Shown here piece by piece: positions 48,236-59,053 of a stretch of DNA of 64,000 nt (the stretch's first letter is position 1; every line of letters begins with the position of its first letter). The translations under genes were made by a program, and so were the position numbers. The stretch spans positions 13,459,501 to 13,523,500 of the forward strand of contig OX344762.1 in NCBI GenBank assembly GCA_947034895.1. The letters run 5' to 3'. A model generated the notes under the pieces. That model saw only the letters and a program-made list of their open reading frames with translations. It was not told where the DNA came from and did no database searches. The stretch comes from Rhytidiadelphus loreus. Taxonomy: Eukaryota; Streptophyta; Bryopsida; Hypnales; Hylocomiaceae.

Positions 48236-49157
48236 CCCCTAAAGGACTAGCATGCGTTTTTTGGCAACATAGAAATTTTGGGTAGGTACTTGTGACTTGG
48301 AGATTTGCATAATTTAGGCTGAAATTTTAATAGAAGGTGGGACGAGGAATATCTTTCATATGCACTAAATTTCACGACATTTGGAAATATGAGTAAAAGT
48401 TATGGCCTAATATGTTACTTTTTTCCGGGCCGGGCAGTCCAAACTAATTTTTTTAAATCACTTTTTTCATAAACAAAAATTTGAATTTGTTTTTTAGAGT
48501 TATATATCCATATATGTAGAAAGCTTTTAATCATTCCATTTTGATCAATGAGTCAAACGGCATGAGGAGTTTTAGTTTGTTGAGAGTTATGGATTCTCTA
48601 CTCTAGAATAAACTTTGAAGTCCTTTACTTTACTCAATTTTCAATATTTTTTGAAAAAAATAAAAACATAGGATGTAAATTGTTTATTACAACATTGCAA
48701 CCATTAATATTGACATTTTTCAATTCTATAACTATATTCTTAACAATTTTTTATTTTGAATCATTCTCTACTTTTTCCTACTTACTATTTTTTCCTACAT
48801 GTTGTACAATTCCAAATGATTAGAAAATTTTCAAGCATGTAGCCAACTTGCCTTGAAGAATGAATACAAAGAAGCATCACTATTTTGGATATTTTTTCAT
48901 ACAAATGTGAGCTTGTGAAGTGCAGCTGCCCAGTTTTTTGAAGGGTCCAAAAAAGAATTTTTGTCAATTCAAATGCTCATATCTTGCAATCCACGTGGTG
49001 GAAATTTTTGAAATTTTTTTCATGTTTTTTCAATTCAACATACTATAAGATCCTACGGTTACATGTGTCCAATTTTTTTTCCAAGATTTGTTATTTTTAC
49101 TAAAAATGGCAATTTTAGAGCATTTTTGATTAAAATATAGTCACGGTCCTTTTGGGG
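48236..49157. mobile_element. TTAA-flanked piggyBac-like element, second copy (922 bp)
   Basis: It starts CCCCTAAAGGACTAGC and ends GGTCCTTTTGGGG. The right flank is TTAA (49158-49161); the left flank is ATAA, one base from TTAA. Length is within 2 bp of the copy at 8177-9100. The interior shares GGCTGAA, AAAAGTTATGSCC, CCGGGCAG, ATCTTGCAATC and GATCCTACGGTTA in the same order. Confidence 0.65.
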
Positions 49158-49167
49158 TTAAGGTAAG

Positions 49168-49263
49168 TGAGCCCATTGTGGGCAAAATTGTAATGGTAGT
49201 GTACATTCAAGTTTTGAAATGTACACCACTATTATAATTTTGTCCACAATGGGCTTGCTCCCA
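49168..49263. repeat. Compact hairpin, ~42-bp arms and ~9-base loop
   Basis: The left arm TGAGCCCATTGTGGGCAAAA continues through TTGTAATGGTAGTGTACATT. The right arm AAATGTACACCACTATTATA continues through ATTTTGTCCACAATGGGCTTG. Pairing is near-continuous. It starts about 10 bp after the TTAA element. Its size and shape resemble a MITE or a microRNA-like precursor. Confidence 0.8.
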
Positions 49264-49369
49264 TCTTGTCCACACTAATGGACTTGACAATTTGTAATAT
49301 AAAAATTTAAGTTAAGAAGATTCAAAGTCTCATAATCTAGTCATTCTAATACTAGAAAAAACTCGTTTT

Positions 49370-49560
49370 TTCTACTTTAAATCCTTATATCTTGTAATTG
49401 ACACGGTCAAAGTTTTTGAAATTTTTTCATACTAGTCTAATGCAATATTCTATGGTTGAATATATGCAAAAAAAATGTTTAAAATTCCTGTTTTTTGTAA
49501 TGAAAATGGCAGTTTTGAGTGATTTTTGATGAAAAAATGACCTTGCATTTAATTGGGATT
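49370..49560 (+). repeat. Truncated right-end module of the 920-bp TTAA family
   Basis: The order ATATCTTGTAATTGACACGG, AAAATGGCAGTTTTGAGTG, TTTTTGATGAAAAAATGACC matches the last 200 bp of 8177-9100. The end has decayed to TTAATTGGGATT and no partner left end is seen. Confidence 0.55.
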
Positions 49561-50436
49561 TTAGAAGTTATTGCAATTGCTTCAAAGTGTCTTATTGATT
49601 TTTCTGTAATAACGAGATTTGCAATTTGAGCCATTCTTGAATTTGCTTTGCATGATTTTGGAGGGTTTTTCAAAAAACATCTAATCTTCATTTATAAATG
49701 ATTTCATTTTTCATTTCAAATTTTCTGTAATTAAATACATTGGTTTACTATACCCTCTATTTAATATGATTGTTAAAATTAAATGTATATAAAATTTCCT
49801 TTATATTTTTTTTCTTACTCTCGCATCTATCTATGAGATATTCATAAAATTATAAGGGGCAATTTAGATGGAATTATGAAATTCATAGTAAGGATGTAGT
49901 GGCTATCCTAATTAAGTAATTATACTCCTTAAAAATCACTCTAATGTTATGCATACTAAATATGATTTAGTCATATGATTGAGTATTTTTGGATAGTTTG
50001 ATACTCCGCAAACCAAACTAGAAGTAGTAGAAAGTGCTTCAATGTATTGAACTATAGACAAAAAAGTAAATAATTTAAATAAATGCAAGAAAGATCTAAA
50101 TTATATTTTCTTAAGACTTAAACCATTGAATTCAACTTGCAAATAAACTAGTTTGATTTAAAGTCAAAGAAAACAAAATATAAAAAGGATATTTTAATTT
50201 AGCCTTAAAATCATATAGAAAAAAATATGAAAAGGATATTTTGTCAATATATGAGATAGATAGTGTGATTCAAATATATCCCGTAGAAGACTTTTGTTAG
50301 TATAAATAAGAATATATAGTGATCTTTAGTTAACAAAATATTACTATTTAAAAAATAAGAATAATATATAATTTATACTAAATCATTTGGTTTGATTTAT
50401 TTTTTCAAGATATTACTTAAATTACTCTTTTTTTAA
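49561..50436. other. AT-rich intergenic sequence, no gene seen
   Basis: Only short non-ATG frames are present. A short direct repeat (AAAATATRAAAAGGATATTTT) occurs at about 50177 and 50223. Confidence 0.4.
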
Positions 50437-50765
50437 ATGTATTGTATAACAATGTATTCTAATGTGTAACAAGATATTTTATTAAGTAACATTTTACTTT
50501 ATTTTGTAACCTATTAACTTAGAAAAAATATATATTGTATAACAATATATTATAATGTGTAACAAGATACTTTATTTTGCAACATTTCAATTTATTTTAT
50601 AACATTTTATTTTATCTTATAATATTTTATTTTATTTTGTAATCTATTATTATTTTTAAAATATATTGTATAACAATGTATTCTAATGTGTAACAAAATA
50701 TTATATTTTGTAACATTTTACTTTATTTTATAACATTTTATTTATTTTTGCAATGCTTTACATTT
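50437..50765 (+). repeat. Three ~110-bp AT-rich repeats directly upstream of the orphan ORF
   Basis: Three diverged units each contain TGTATAACAATRTATTMTAA, then TGTGTAACAA and runs of TTTTATTTTGTAACATTTTA. They begin near 50437, 50533 and 50660 and stop about 10 bp before the TATA box. They may form the upstream promoter, or be unrelated low-complexity DNA. Confidence 0.65.
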
Positions 50766-50773
50766 TGAAACAC

Positions 50774-50783
50774 CTATAAATAG
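50774..50783 (+). promoter_or_regulatory. Canonical TATA box for the ORF at 50852
   Basis: CTATAAATAG fits the plant TATA consensus and lies 78 bp before the ATG. A start of transcription about 30 bp downstream would leave a 5' leader of about 45 nt. Confidence 0.6.
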
Positions 50784-50851
50784 AATGGTTGCTTAGTGTA
50801 GATTTCTTATCTAATAACAATATCAATATTCAAAATTTGCAATTCAACACA

Positions 50852-51169
50852 ATGGATTCTTCAAGAAAGAATTTCAACCAACACAATGGTGATGAAGTAA
50901 CAATTCTCCATCCTTCAAAAATGCCTCATTTGAGTCGTGTAGAACAAATACAACAAGAGGACAAATGGATAAGAAATTATATATGCATTCGTCCCAAAAA
51001 TATCCCAAGAAAATCAAGCAAAATGAAGGCAACATTCCAAATGACAAGATATTCTATTTTTCGAAATAAAATAAGAATGACCCGTCTTTCAATGCTACCT
51101 CATTTGAATCGCATCCAACAGATTCAATATGAAGAGAAATGGATTACAAATGCTTTGGAAATTCTTTAG
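50852..51169 (+). CDS. Possible orphan gene, small basic protein with internal duplication
   Basis: An ATG in good context (ACACAATGG) opens 105 codons. I do not recognise the protein. Residues 24-42 (MPHLSRVEQIQQEDKWIRN) and 82-100 (LPHLNRIQQIQYEEKWITN) are clearly duplicated, separated by a Lys/Arg-rich linker (RKSSKMKATFQMTRYSIFRN). No signal peptide or membrane segment is visible, and the net charge is positive. A TATA box lies at an appropriate distance. The duplicated motif keeps its chemistry while several positions differ, which suggests constraint. It stands alone in a gene-poor, transposon-rich region. It may instead be a chance frame in AT-rich repeat DNA. Confidence 0.5.
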   Translation: MDSSRKNFNQHNGDEVTILHPSKMPHLSRVEQIQQEDKWIRNYICIRPKNIPRKSSKMKATFQMTRYSIFRNKIRMTRLSMLPHLNRIQQIQYEEKWITNALEIL

Positions 51170-52940
51170 TGAGGGTGAAGTCTACTTTCACCTTCAAAAG
51201 GAATTTGATGTTATTTTTATTAGAAATTAAAGGAAGCTCATGTAGTTAAAGCGATCTTCTTGTATAAGTTCAATCATAAAAATTCAATTTTTTTGCAAAA
51301 TGTGTATATGTAATGAAAAACAAACAAGTGTTGGTGATGTATAAAAAACAACTCAAAGTTTGATTTAGAGAAAAAATAATTAAGGTTTGTAGCATGTTTT
51401 TATCTTTGACCTGATCAACTTCAAATCATTGCAAAAACTACAATTTTTTAATTTTAAAGAATTGCAAAATGGATAACAAACTAGATTTTTTGTGCTTCAT
51501 GTCATCAATGGTCTCAATATTAAATAAACATCATCTTCAATCCTAAAAATATATTTAAAGTGCATTTATAAGTAGGACAAACAATTTGAGACTACAAAAT
51601 AAATCAAAAAGGGCTACACAAGTTAATTCATTTATTGCACCCGTTAGATATGACACTAACTTGTACTAATTTGGGAATTAGTTGAAATTGTGAGGTGCAC
51701 TATATGAAAGTTTACAATATTTTCATACTATTTCAAATTGTATGATTGTCATTCATTGTCATCAACATTCATCGAGTTTCCATTTAAATACATGAAAATG
51801 TTCATACTAAATAGATTACATTCATCCAACATTAATCTAGGTTATTGTGAAGGATCTCATACAATTCAAAACTCTGACTTGCACTATTTATATAAACTTT
51901 AATCAAATAATCTTACATTGTATTATGGGATTGAGAATGTGTTCATTTAGCTTATGCTTGAATGACTAAGGTAACAACATCTAATTGTGTCCTAATGCGT
52001 TTGAATAAGATATTATTGTTGTTACCAAATACCCTAAGTAACATTTTGTTGGATCTTGTAGGAAGTCCAAAGGGGACTCTATAATCCTCCTATCATGCAT
52101 TTTTTTTGGACATGGTTGGAATAAACCATGAATTTTCAACATACTAAAAATACATATAGCCCAAAGTGCACCTCAACTCTTTTGAATATAGGCTCTATAT
52201 TTTAAACAAGAATTTGAAGTATTAGTTTTAGATATGGATGACCATCAGGCCCAATGATTAGAAAATCTCCAATGGTCTGATTTCTAAGTCTACATTGGTG
52301 TATTGTCGATGAAAATTGAGCAATAAATGGTGTTGTCTTACCAAAATATTCTCTTCGACATGACATAAATTATTATTTTTGTCATTGCTTTGTAACTACG
52401 CCAAATGTCACTATTCACTATTCATCTTGAAAAACACTACATTGACATCATCATTGATGTGAGCATTGATGATAATTTTTGGATTTTGCTCATTTTGAGA
52501 TTTGCCTTTTGTTAAAATTTGCTAATAATTTAGCTAGAGTGAGCATTTTTTCATAACTTTTGAGTTTAATCCTATAACAACACAATGGCCTAAAAGTTCT
52601 TGATTTTTTTTCCATACTATACATATATGATGTTTGTATATGTGTTGTTTGTATGGGTTGTATTCAACAATAGTTAAAGTACACACATTGTATCCCTAAA
52701 CCTTAAAATTGCATATAATTTCTTGGATGACAATAGGGACAAGTTTAAATGCCTCAAATTTTAGTTTTAACTACCATAGGGCTTAGCAAAATGGGCAAAA
52801 ACTAAAATTAGAAAAAATAGGTATATATATATATATATAGTGAAATAATAGCTAAAATAGCCTCTGTAATAAAAAGTTTTGACACAAGTATATATGGATT
52901 ACAAGGTATCAAGTGAAGTACTTACTCAAATATGAAAATA
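51170..52940. other. Intergenic sequence, no gene seen
   Basis: AT-rich, with a small (TA)n tract at about 52821-52838. No exon or element ends recognised. A degenerate copy of the short TTAA family lies just beyond, around 52955-53110. Confidence 0.4.
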
Positions 52941-53522
52941 TCCTATAGATGACAATGAATTCTTCTATATAAAATAGAAGTGCAAATATTCATCTTTGGA
53001 ATTTTGTGTGAAAAGGAGAGGTCTTCCACAATAATTTGACTTCCATTGAGTGCATTTGGTATTTTTTTTAAGCAAATGATTCACTTGGCACCCAAAAGGG
53101 TGATTTCCTAGAAAAGCTACCTCACGACTCACCGCTTGTCCACATGGAAGCACATGCAACTCTCTAAACAAGGCTCTGAACTGGTGCACTAGTCCGTGTC
53201 ACACACATGACTGACTTTTTGGTTGATGAAAATGCTCTCTAGAAAGTAAGGTAACCTTTATAAGGGTGTAAGTTTTTGCACAAACAAGAAAATGCAATGG
53301 TCAATGTTGCATCTTGATCTAGCTCATGGATTCATTTTTTGCATTACTAGAAAGCTGTTGACATACAACCCAACATCTAACTTTGAATACATATTGTACA
53401 ATGAGTGAAGATCACCATCCAATATATTGTAGTCACAGGGGTTACCTTACTTACTTTCTACAAGGCACTGTACGATAATAATAGTAAATTGATTTATATC
53501 GTGTAAAACATTGGAAAATTAG

Positions 53523-53660
53523 TGAGGGGCTCCTTGGATAGAGACTATGGCATCACCTTTGGTTTTGTGAATTACCAATTTCCAAATCCTACCTACAACC
53601 ACATTCACACTACACAATGTTGTTAGAGTTTGTTTAGAGTGGGGATGTGGGGTTTGACTT
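53523..53660 (-). pseudogene. Fragment related to the ORF at 15633-16043
   Basis: On the minus strand the frame reads PHPHSKQTLTTLCSVNVVVGRIWK, corresponding to NPSFNQTLITLCNVNVVVDRIWN in the 15.6-kb ORF. Similarity ends soon after and the frame stops. The plus-strand DNA shares CTACAACCACATTCACA at both places. Confidence 0.5.
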
Positions 53661-53697
53661 CTCAATAAATTAATATTGTTGTTCACCTAGGACAAAC

Positions 53698-53921
53698 GAT
53701 CGGGGTGGATTGCCCCCCTCGCTCGGCCTTACCAGGGTTGCATGTAAAAAAAAGCCCCCTATTTTGGACCATTCTAGGATATACTCTTGACTTCTCTTGA
53801 CTAATTTGGGGTCTCTGATCGCAAAAACGAATTACAAATTTGCTAAAAAATTCATGTGTGGAAAATAAATAATTCCAGAGTTTGCCCGCAGGGCCGAGCG
53901 AGGGGGTCAGTTCTCCCTGGC
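53698..53921. mobile_element. Mutator-like MITE (copy B), degenerate 9-bp target duplication
   Basis: Inverted ends GGGGTGGATTGCCCCCCTCG and CGAGGGGGTCAGTTCTCCC. Flanks AGGACAAAC (53689-53697) and CGGACAGAC (53922-53930) match at 7 of 9 positions. It shares the interior phrase TAATTTGGGGTCTCTGATCG with copies A and C. Confidence 0.72.
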
Positions 53922-53965
53922 CGGACAGACCACACCGCTCTTGTTTCACTATTCAGTGCTGTAAA

Positions 53966-54010
53966 TGACTTTTTTGGTGACTTTTTTGGTGACTTTTTTG
54001 GTGACTTTTT
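53966..54010 (+). repeat. 13-bp minisatellite (TGACTTTTTTGG)n
   Basis: About four units of TGACTTTTTTGG plus one base. It creates an artificial Lys-Ser-Pro repeat frame on the minus strand, which I do not regard as coding. Confidence 0.85.
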
Positions 54011-54546
54011 GATGGACCGCAGAAGGCAGGAGGTGCAGTGCACTTCCATTGGAAGAGCCTAACTCATGTGGGCCTGCAGTCAGTTACAGCCTTCACTGGA
54101 CCACCTTCTTGATGCTTCAGTTCAGTTTGGGTTGCTTTGTGATCATGGGTCATGTTTCAGCCAATAACACTCATTTGACGGGATGATGATGCCCATTGGC
54201 CCCATGCCCTTTCCCGGGGCCGGGATGTGGCCATCACTCCTCCACTTAAGTAATAATAATAAGCCCCCCAAAAGGTTGAATATCGGTCGGTCTCGTTCAT
54301 CAAAAAGTGGGATTATTACAGTATGGTCATTGGCAGCACTGTAGTGCAAGTACTGCATGTGAGATTTTTTTTAAGTAATGGTAATAGGGGTTAACTGCCA
54401 TCACACCTTCTTCAAGAATTAAACTTCGATGAGGTATTAGTAGAGTGAAAAGAGGAGTCAATTTGAGCCCTTTCGCCATGGAGAAGATGGGAGACATTTT
54501 TTCACCATGTGAAGAATGAGAATGGATACGACTTGTTAATCCTTAA

Positions 54547-54768
54547 CCTTTAAACGTTGACAAGGATATTTGGCGACCAATGGATGATAGAGAATCCTTC
54601 CAGTAGGATAGAAGTGCAATTATTCATCCTCATAATTTTGTTGTGAAAAGAGAAGGTCTTCTATAGTAGTTTTGACTTTGAATGATTGCTTTTGCAATTT
54701 TTTAAGCAAATGATTCCCACGGTAACCAAAGAGATGATTTCCACAATCACTAATCTGTCCTTTAAGAG
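54547..54768. mobile_element. Short TTAA element (~220 bp), copy 1, degraded right end
   Basis: TTAA at 54543-54546 and at 54769-54772 bracket a sequence starting CCTTTAAACGTTGACAAGG. It shares GAAGTGCAATTATTCATCC, TTGTTGTGAAAAGAGAAGG and GATGATTTCC with copies at 58145-58374 and 61463-61659. The right terminal GGG has become GAG. Confidence 0.55.
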
Positions 54769-54772
54769 TTAA

Positions 54773-55876
54773 AGGACACAACCCCCATGACCAAGGTAGT
54801 CACCAAAATTGCTCTAATTATTGGACCAATATACAGGTGCATTCTTTGTTTTTGCAGTGAATAATGAAATCATCCATTAAACACCGTCTTGGGGCCTAAA
54901 CATTCTTCAAATATTAATGCGTGGGTTAATGTTCTCTTTGACTTCTCAATCTTCACACCCATTCTTCACCTCCAACGGAAAAGAAAAAAAGCATTAGATG
55001 ATATTTGGAGCCTTCGGGAGACCATTTCAAGCTTGTTTCCTTCACTATTGTCCCCACAGTGAAGGAACAACAATAATACCAAAAAAAAATTCAAAAAAAT
55101 AAATAAATTTGGTAGTAGCCTTTTGGCCATGTACAACCGTTTCTGTGTCACTGCAAAAGTCATGTTCTCTGGTTATCATAGCATTATAATTTACAATCTC
55201 ACGGAAGCTCCAAATCTCATTGGCAATGGCCTCTCAATCATAAGAAAATGGGCCTTCCACAATTCAAAGGAGAGATAGTGCCACATCCTCATTATTTGAA
55301 GATTGATTGAGATTGGGAGAGGAAGGTGTGACAAGCCCCCTATTGTTGTCATGTTCAATTAAATTCTTTTCTATAGACTATTTGTTGCTCACAAATATAA
55401 TTGCTTTATAAAAATTCACTAATTATCTTGTTAGTGCACGAGACTCTAAATTATGAAAATTGCACAATTTGTAAAATATAGAAATTAGTGCAAGTTGAAA
55501 TATTATTGTATTTAAATAAATTGTGATACTAATTTTGTGAGTGACATTAATTTTTAGAATTGTCTGTTAGTATTCTTCTCAAAGATGTTCATAGGGAATT
55601 TATTCTTATCAGGCATTGATTTTTTGTGAAGTAACTTTAAAAGATGAGACCTATCACCAAGGTACTTCACCAAAAATGATTTGATTTTTGCTTCAATAGG
55701 TGCATTCTTCATTTTTTCAGTGATCTTAAAAGTCATCCATCAAACACTTTTTGGCCTTACCATCTTTATAGGATTAAAGGAAACCTTAGGGAACATGAAT
55801 CATGTAGAATTTATATGGACATTCAAGAAGGATACACATATGTAGAAATTTAGACAATGGCTGAAACAATTTAGAA
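54773..55876. other. Intergenic sequence with a dispersed repeat
   Basis: The phrase ACCAAGGTAGTCACCAAAAT, then GGTGCATTCTT and ATCATCCATTAAACACC (54795-54880) recurs diverged at 55655-55750. No gene seen. Confidence 0.45.
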
Positions 55877-56175
55877 CATTAGAAGAGATTTCAGGCTCCT
55901 GGAGGGCCGTTTCAAGCACCTCCCGGTGTTGGTTCCCAACGGTCCCTGCAAACGCCAACGCTGCTACGTCACTTTTTTTTAAAATTAAAAAAAAAAAAAT
56001 TGCTTCTCAAAATGCAAAAAAAATTATTGAAAATTTTAATTTAATTTTAATTTTTTCTTCAAAAAATGACGTGGCAGTCTCCATTCCATATCACTGCGCT
56101 GCGGGAGCGCAGTTCCTGCGTTGGGAACGGGATAGGAACTCGCAGCCCTCCAATAGCCTGAAATCTCCTCTAATG
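55877..56175. mobile_element. Foldback MITE, CATTAG family (copy 3, best preserved)
   Basis: Left end CATTAGAAGAGATTTCAGG; right end in reverse CATTAGAGGAGATTTCAGG. Both are followed by GGAGGG. GC-rich arms (GGTTCCCAACGG against GTTGGGAACGGG) surround an A/T core. Length is 299 bp with no coding frame. Confidence 0.78.
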
Positions 56176-56818
56176 AATAAAAAAATTAACTCTTAGGAGG
56201 CCAACTTTACAATGAAGAATTTGGGCAAGTCACAAGCAAGGCTATAGTGAAACTACAAAACGCCTTGTTGGGGTCTATAAAAATGTCTTTTTGAATAATA
56301 CTCTATTGCATGCAATATATAATTATCATCACACCATATAGGTGTGCTAGGCAAATTGAAGTTGAGAGACACTTCTACAAAGTTGCTTGAATAATGAGTA
56401 TGGTATGTACACCCATAATTAACACTACCTCCAAATGTGATATCTATATTTGAATAAAAAAATGTTAGAAAAAACTACATAGTGATTACACAAGATGTAC
56501 ACAATCAAAACATGAGAGTCTATGAGAGCAACTTAAATTTTTTTTTTATTACACTTAGATACAAGAGTGCATTGGAACTTCTTTTCAATTGCCAATAAAA
56601 TTTTTAAAAATAAAATTTTTAATTTAATAATAGTAAATATATTCAATTGTAGTTAGTGACAATTGTAGTTGCATAGATTTTATATAAAAATGAAAAGCTA
56701 GTAATAAAGATTGTTGGTCATGTCACTTGACTTGCTCGTGAGTATGTGTAAATGGGACTTCATCTCCTTCCTAATAGAGATATATAGTCTTGGTGTCACT
56801 CACTTTAGAGCATCCTCC
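56176..56818. other. Intergenic sequence, no gene seen
   Basis: No element ends, exons or repeats recognised beyond poly-A/T tracts. Confidence 0.4.
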
Positions 56819-57390
56819 ATCCAATCGGGATATTAGCCCTCCAAATTTATTTCTAACTTTTGATTGGTATATAATTAGAACTTGAAATTTCTATCATTGG
56901 AAGCACATCCCAAAGTACTTTTAAAAGGTACCCCCCAAAAATTTGAATTTTGATATTTGACAATGAAAATAAATTGCTCAAAAGCTAAATTAAATACACG
57001 AATTATAGAGTTTTAGACAAATCATGCTTATCAAAGCAAAATTTTGCCAATCATTCACACATGAAGAAAGTTTACCACCCTTTTGTTGCATATGAATTAA
57101 TTCATCTTTTCAATGAGGTAAGCTAACATCCTCAATAGGATTGGTGTGCAATTTGGAATGCAATGTGCTTTGGTAACTGTGATTTGCCAAAACCTCTATA
57201 ATATGTATCTTTTAGCTACCATTTGAAGCAATTTATTTCCATTGTCAAATGTCTAAATTTGAATTTTCTTGTACCTACTCAAAGATGAGTTTTTTTTGGG
57301 ATGCGCTTCCAATGATAGTAATTTCAAGTTCTAAATTTATATTAGTTAAAAGTTAGATATAAATTTGGGAGGTCAATATACTGGTTAGAT
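56819..57390. repeat. Long inverted repeat, ~175-bp arms with ~220-bp spacer
   Basis: The left arm contains ATTAGCCCTCCAAATTTAT, ATCATTGGAAGCACATCCCA and CAATGAAAATAAATTGCT. The right arm is its imperfect complement (AGCAATTTATTTCCATTG, TGGGATGCGCTTCCAATGAT, AAATTTGGGAGGTCAATAT). A transcript through it would fold into a long hairpin. Confidence 0.8.
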
Positions 57391-57780
57391 AAAAATACTA
57401 GGTTTATCTATTATTTGGATGAAAGCTACGACTAATAAATAATTTTGTGGATGAACGTACATATGCAAATGATTCTATCAATTTTTTCTTTACTTGCATA
57501 TTTGCATAAGGTGCCCCCCCCCAATGTGCAAAACCACCATCATCACTTTGGGTACATGGTCAAAATCAACATGTATTTATGAAGAAGAAACAATTTTAGA
57601 ACCTCTACTCCAAAAAACTTCCACCTTTTGTAACTTTTGCATACAATATCCAAGTGCCACATTCTTTGTTGCGTTGGAACCTTTTTTCATTTGCCAACAA
57701 GAAAATATGAAAATATGAACCAGTTGAATAATAGTAGGCACTATGGCAAAAAGTGACAGTGTGGTGCGTGCCTACTTTAT

Positions 57781-58020
57781 GGTCAAGGTGAACTGACCCC
57801 CTTGCTCATCCTCTAAAAATCATTCCAGAGGTGCATAGGAACAAAAAAGCCCCCCTATTTAGTGATTGATTAGTTTATCTTCCGCACCACTATTTGCTAA
57901 TTTGAGGCCTTTGATAGCAAATATGAATTCAAAATTTGCAAATTTTATCATGTGTAAATAGAAAATTAAGTTTTTTGGTGTTTCTCCTCGTGAATGAGCA
58001 AGGGGTCTGTTCACCCCATC
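57781..58020. mobile_element. Mutator-like MITE (copy C), 8/9 target duplication
   Basis: Ends GGTCAAGGTGAACTGACCCC and, reversed, GATGGGGTGAACAGACCCC. Flanks CTACTTTAT (57772-57780) and CTATTTTAT (58021-58029) differ at one position. Interior TAATTTGAGGCCTTTGATAG corresponds to copy B. Confidence 0.85.
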
Positions 58021-58144
58021 CTATTTTATTCTACATTCCAAGGAGCACATCGCTCTACCCTCTAAAGAAAAAGAAACGAAAAAAAATTGGTTGCTGTGTG
58101 GGACACAAGATGATCAAAATTTTACTTTTCACCCATCTTATTAA

Positions 58145-58374
58145 CCCTTGAACAATGAGCTGGTCATAGAGGAAATCAATTGTTTTGGAACCATGTGAAT
58201 TGTTGGCTTCCAAAAATCAGCAAAAGCACTCATTGGAAGTCAAACTACTCTAGAAGACGTTCCCTTTTCACACAAATTTTGGAGGATGAATAGTTGCACT
58301 TTTGTCCCACGGCACATGCATAGATTTTTTTTGTCATTGATTGGCCGAAGAACGTCCTCCCCGTCGTTTATGGG
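58145..58374 (-). mobile_element. Short TTAA element (230 bp), copy 2, perfect TTAA flanks
   Basis: It begins CCCTTGAACA and ends TCGTTTATGGG, with exact TTAA at 58141-58144 and 58375-58378. Read on the minus strand it aligns with 61463-61659 from CCCATAAACGACG onward. No coding sequence. The flanks and CCC start fit the piggyBac pattern. Confidence 0.75.
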
Positions 58375-58429
58375 TTAAAATAAGCTTAATATTAGATTGG
58401 AGTCTCCTGACTCTCCTCTCCTCTCTTCT

Positions 58430-59053
58430 CTCTGAAAGGCGGAGTGCACGTTTTGCAGCATGACCCTACCGTACTCCCGCCACGTCGACCCGCCGTAGGC
58501 TGGCGGCTGGCGGCGAGTTCGGCGTCCCCAACGTCCCAACGTCCCGCCGTACTCCCGACTCCCTCCCCCAAAAGTCCACTTCCACCAGTGACCAGTGTGA
58601 ACACCCTACCCACTCACCGCCACTCCGAATCTGCCAGCTGGTCGGGTTGGACGGCCCAGGCGGAGCCAGCCTGCCCCAAGGCGCGGGCTGCTTCAGCGGC
58701 TGCTTCTGCTGCAACCAAGGCGCAACCCAAGCTTCAATGCATCTCACTTCGCCATATCGCCATCGCCATCAACCCGTTCCTGGCACGCTTCCGTCCTTTA
58801 CTTTACTTGACTCTCTCCCAAGTCACAACCAAACCCTAACTTAATCTTCAGTTAGTTTCGCATTCATTCCCGTTGCTCTCCAACCGCTGAATCTCGCCAT
58901 ATTTTTTTTGGATTGATTGCCCCCTGTGCTCTTTAGGGTTGCGATCATTAAATTTTTTTTATTTTTTCGGGGGGGTTGCGTTTCGGCTAGAGAGCGTGTG
59001 AGTAGATTTGTAGGAGGGGAGGAGGGAGTATTCGTATTTTGGCGGTGTTAGAG
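58430..59053. promoter_or_regulatory. GC-rich upstream region of the adenylate kinase gene
   Basis: About 400 bp (58430-58830) are sharply richer in G+C than anything for many kilobases upstream and contain many CG dinucleotides. Open frames on both strands here follow from the composition. It probably holds promoter and 5' leader for the gene at 59054. A small repeat CCAACGTCC occurs twice near 58530. Confidence 0.5.

Noticed and set aside
53852..54049. Lys-Ser-Pro repeat protein on the minus strand
   Set aside because: It is a by-product of the 13-bp minisatellite at 53966-54010, and the frame runs into a MITE.
58444..58839. 131-codon plus-strand frame and a 93-codon minus-strand frame upstream of adenylate kinase
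   Set aside because: Both are open because the region is GC-rich; neither has a credible ATG, family or splice connection.
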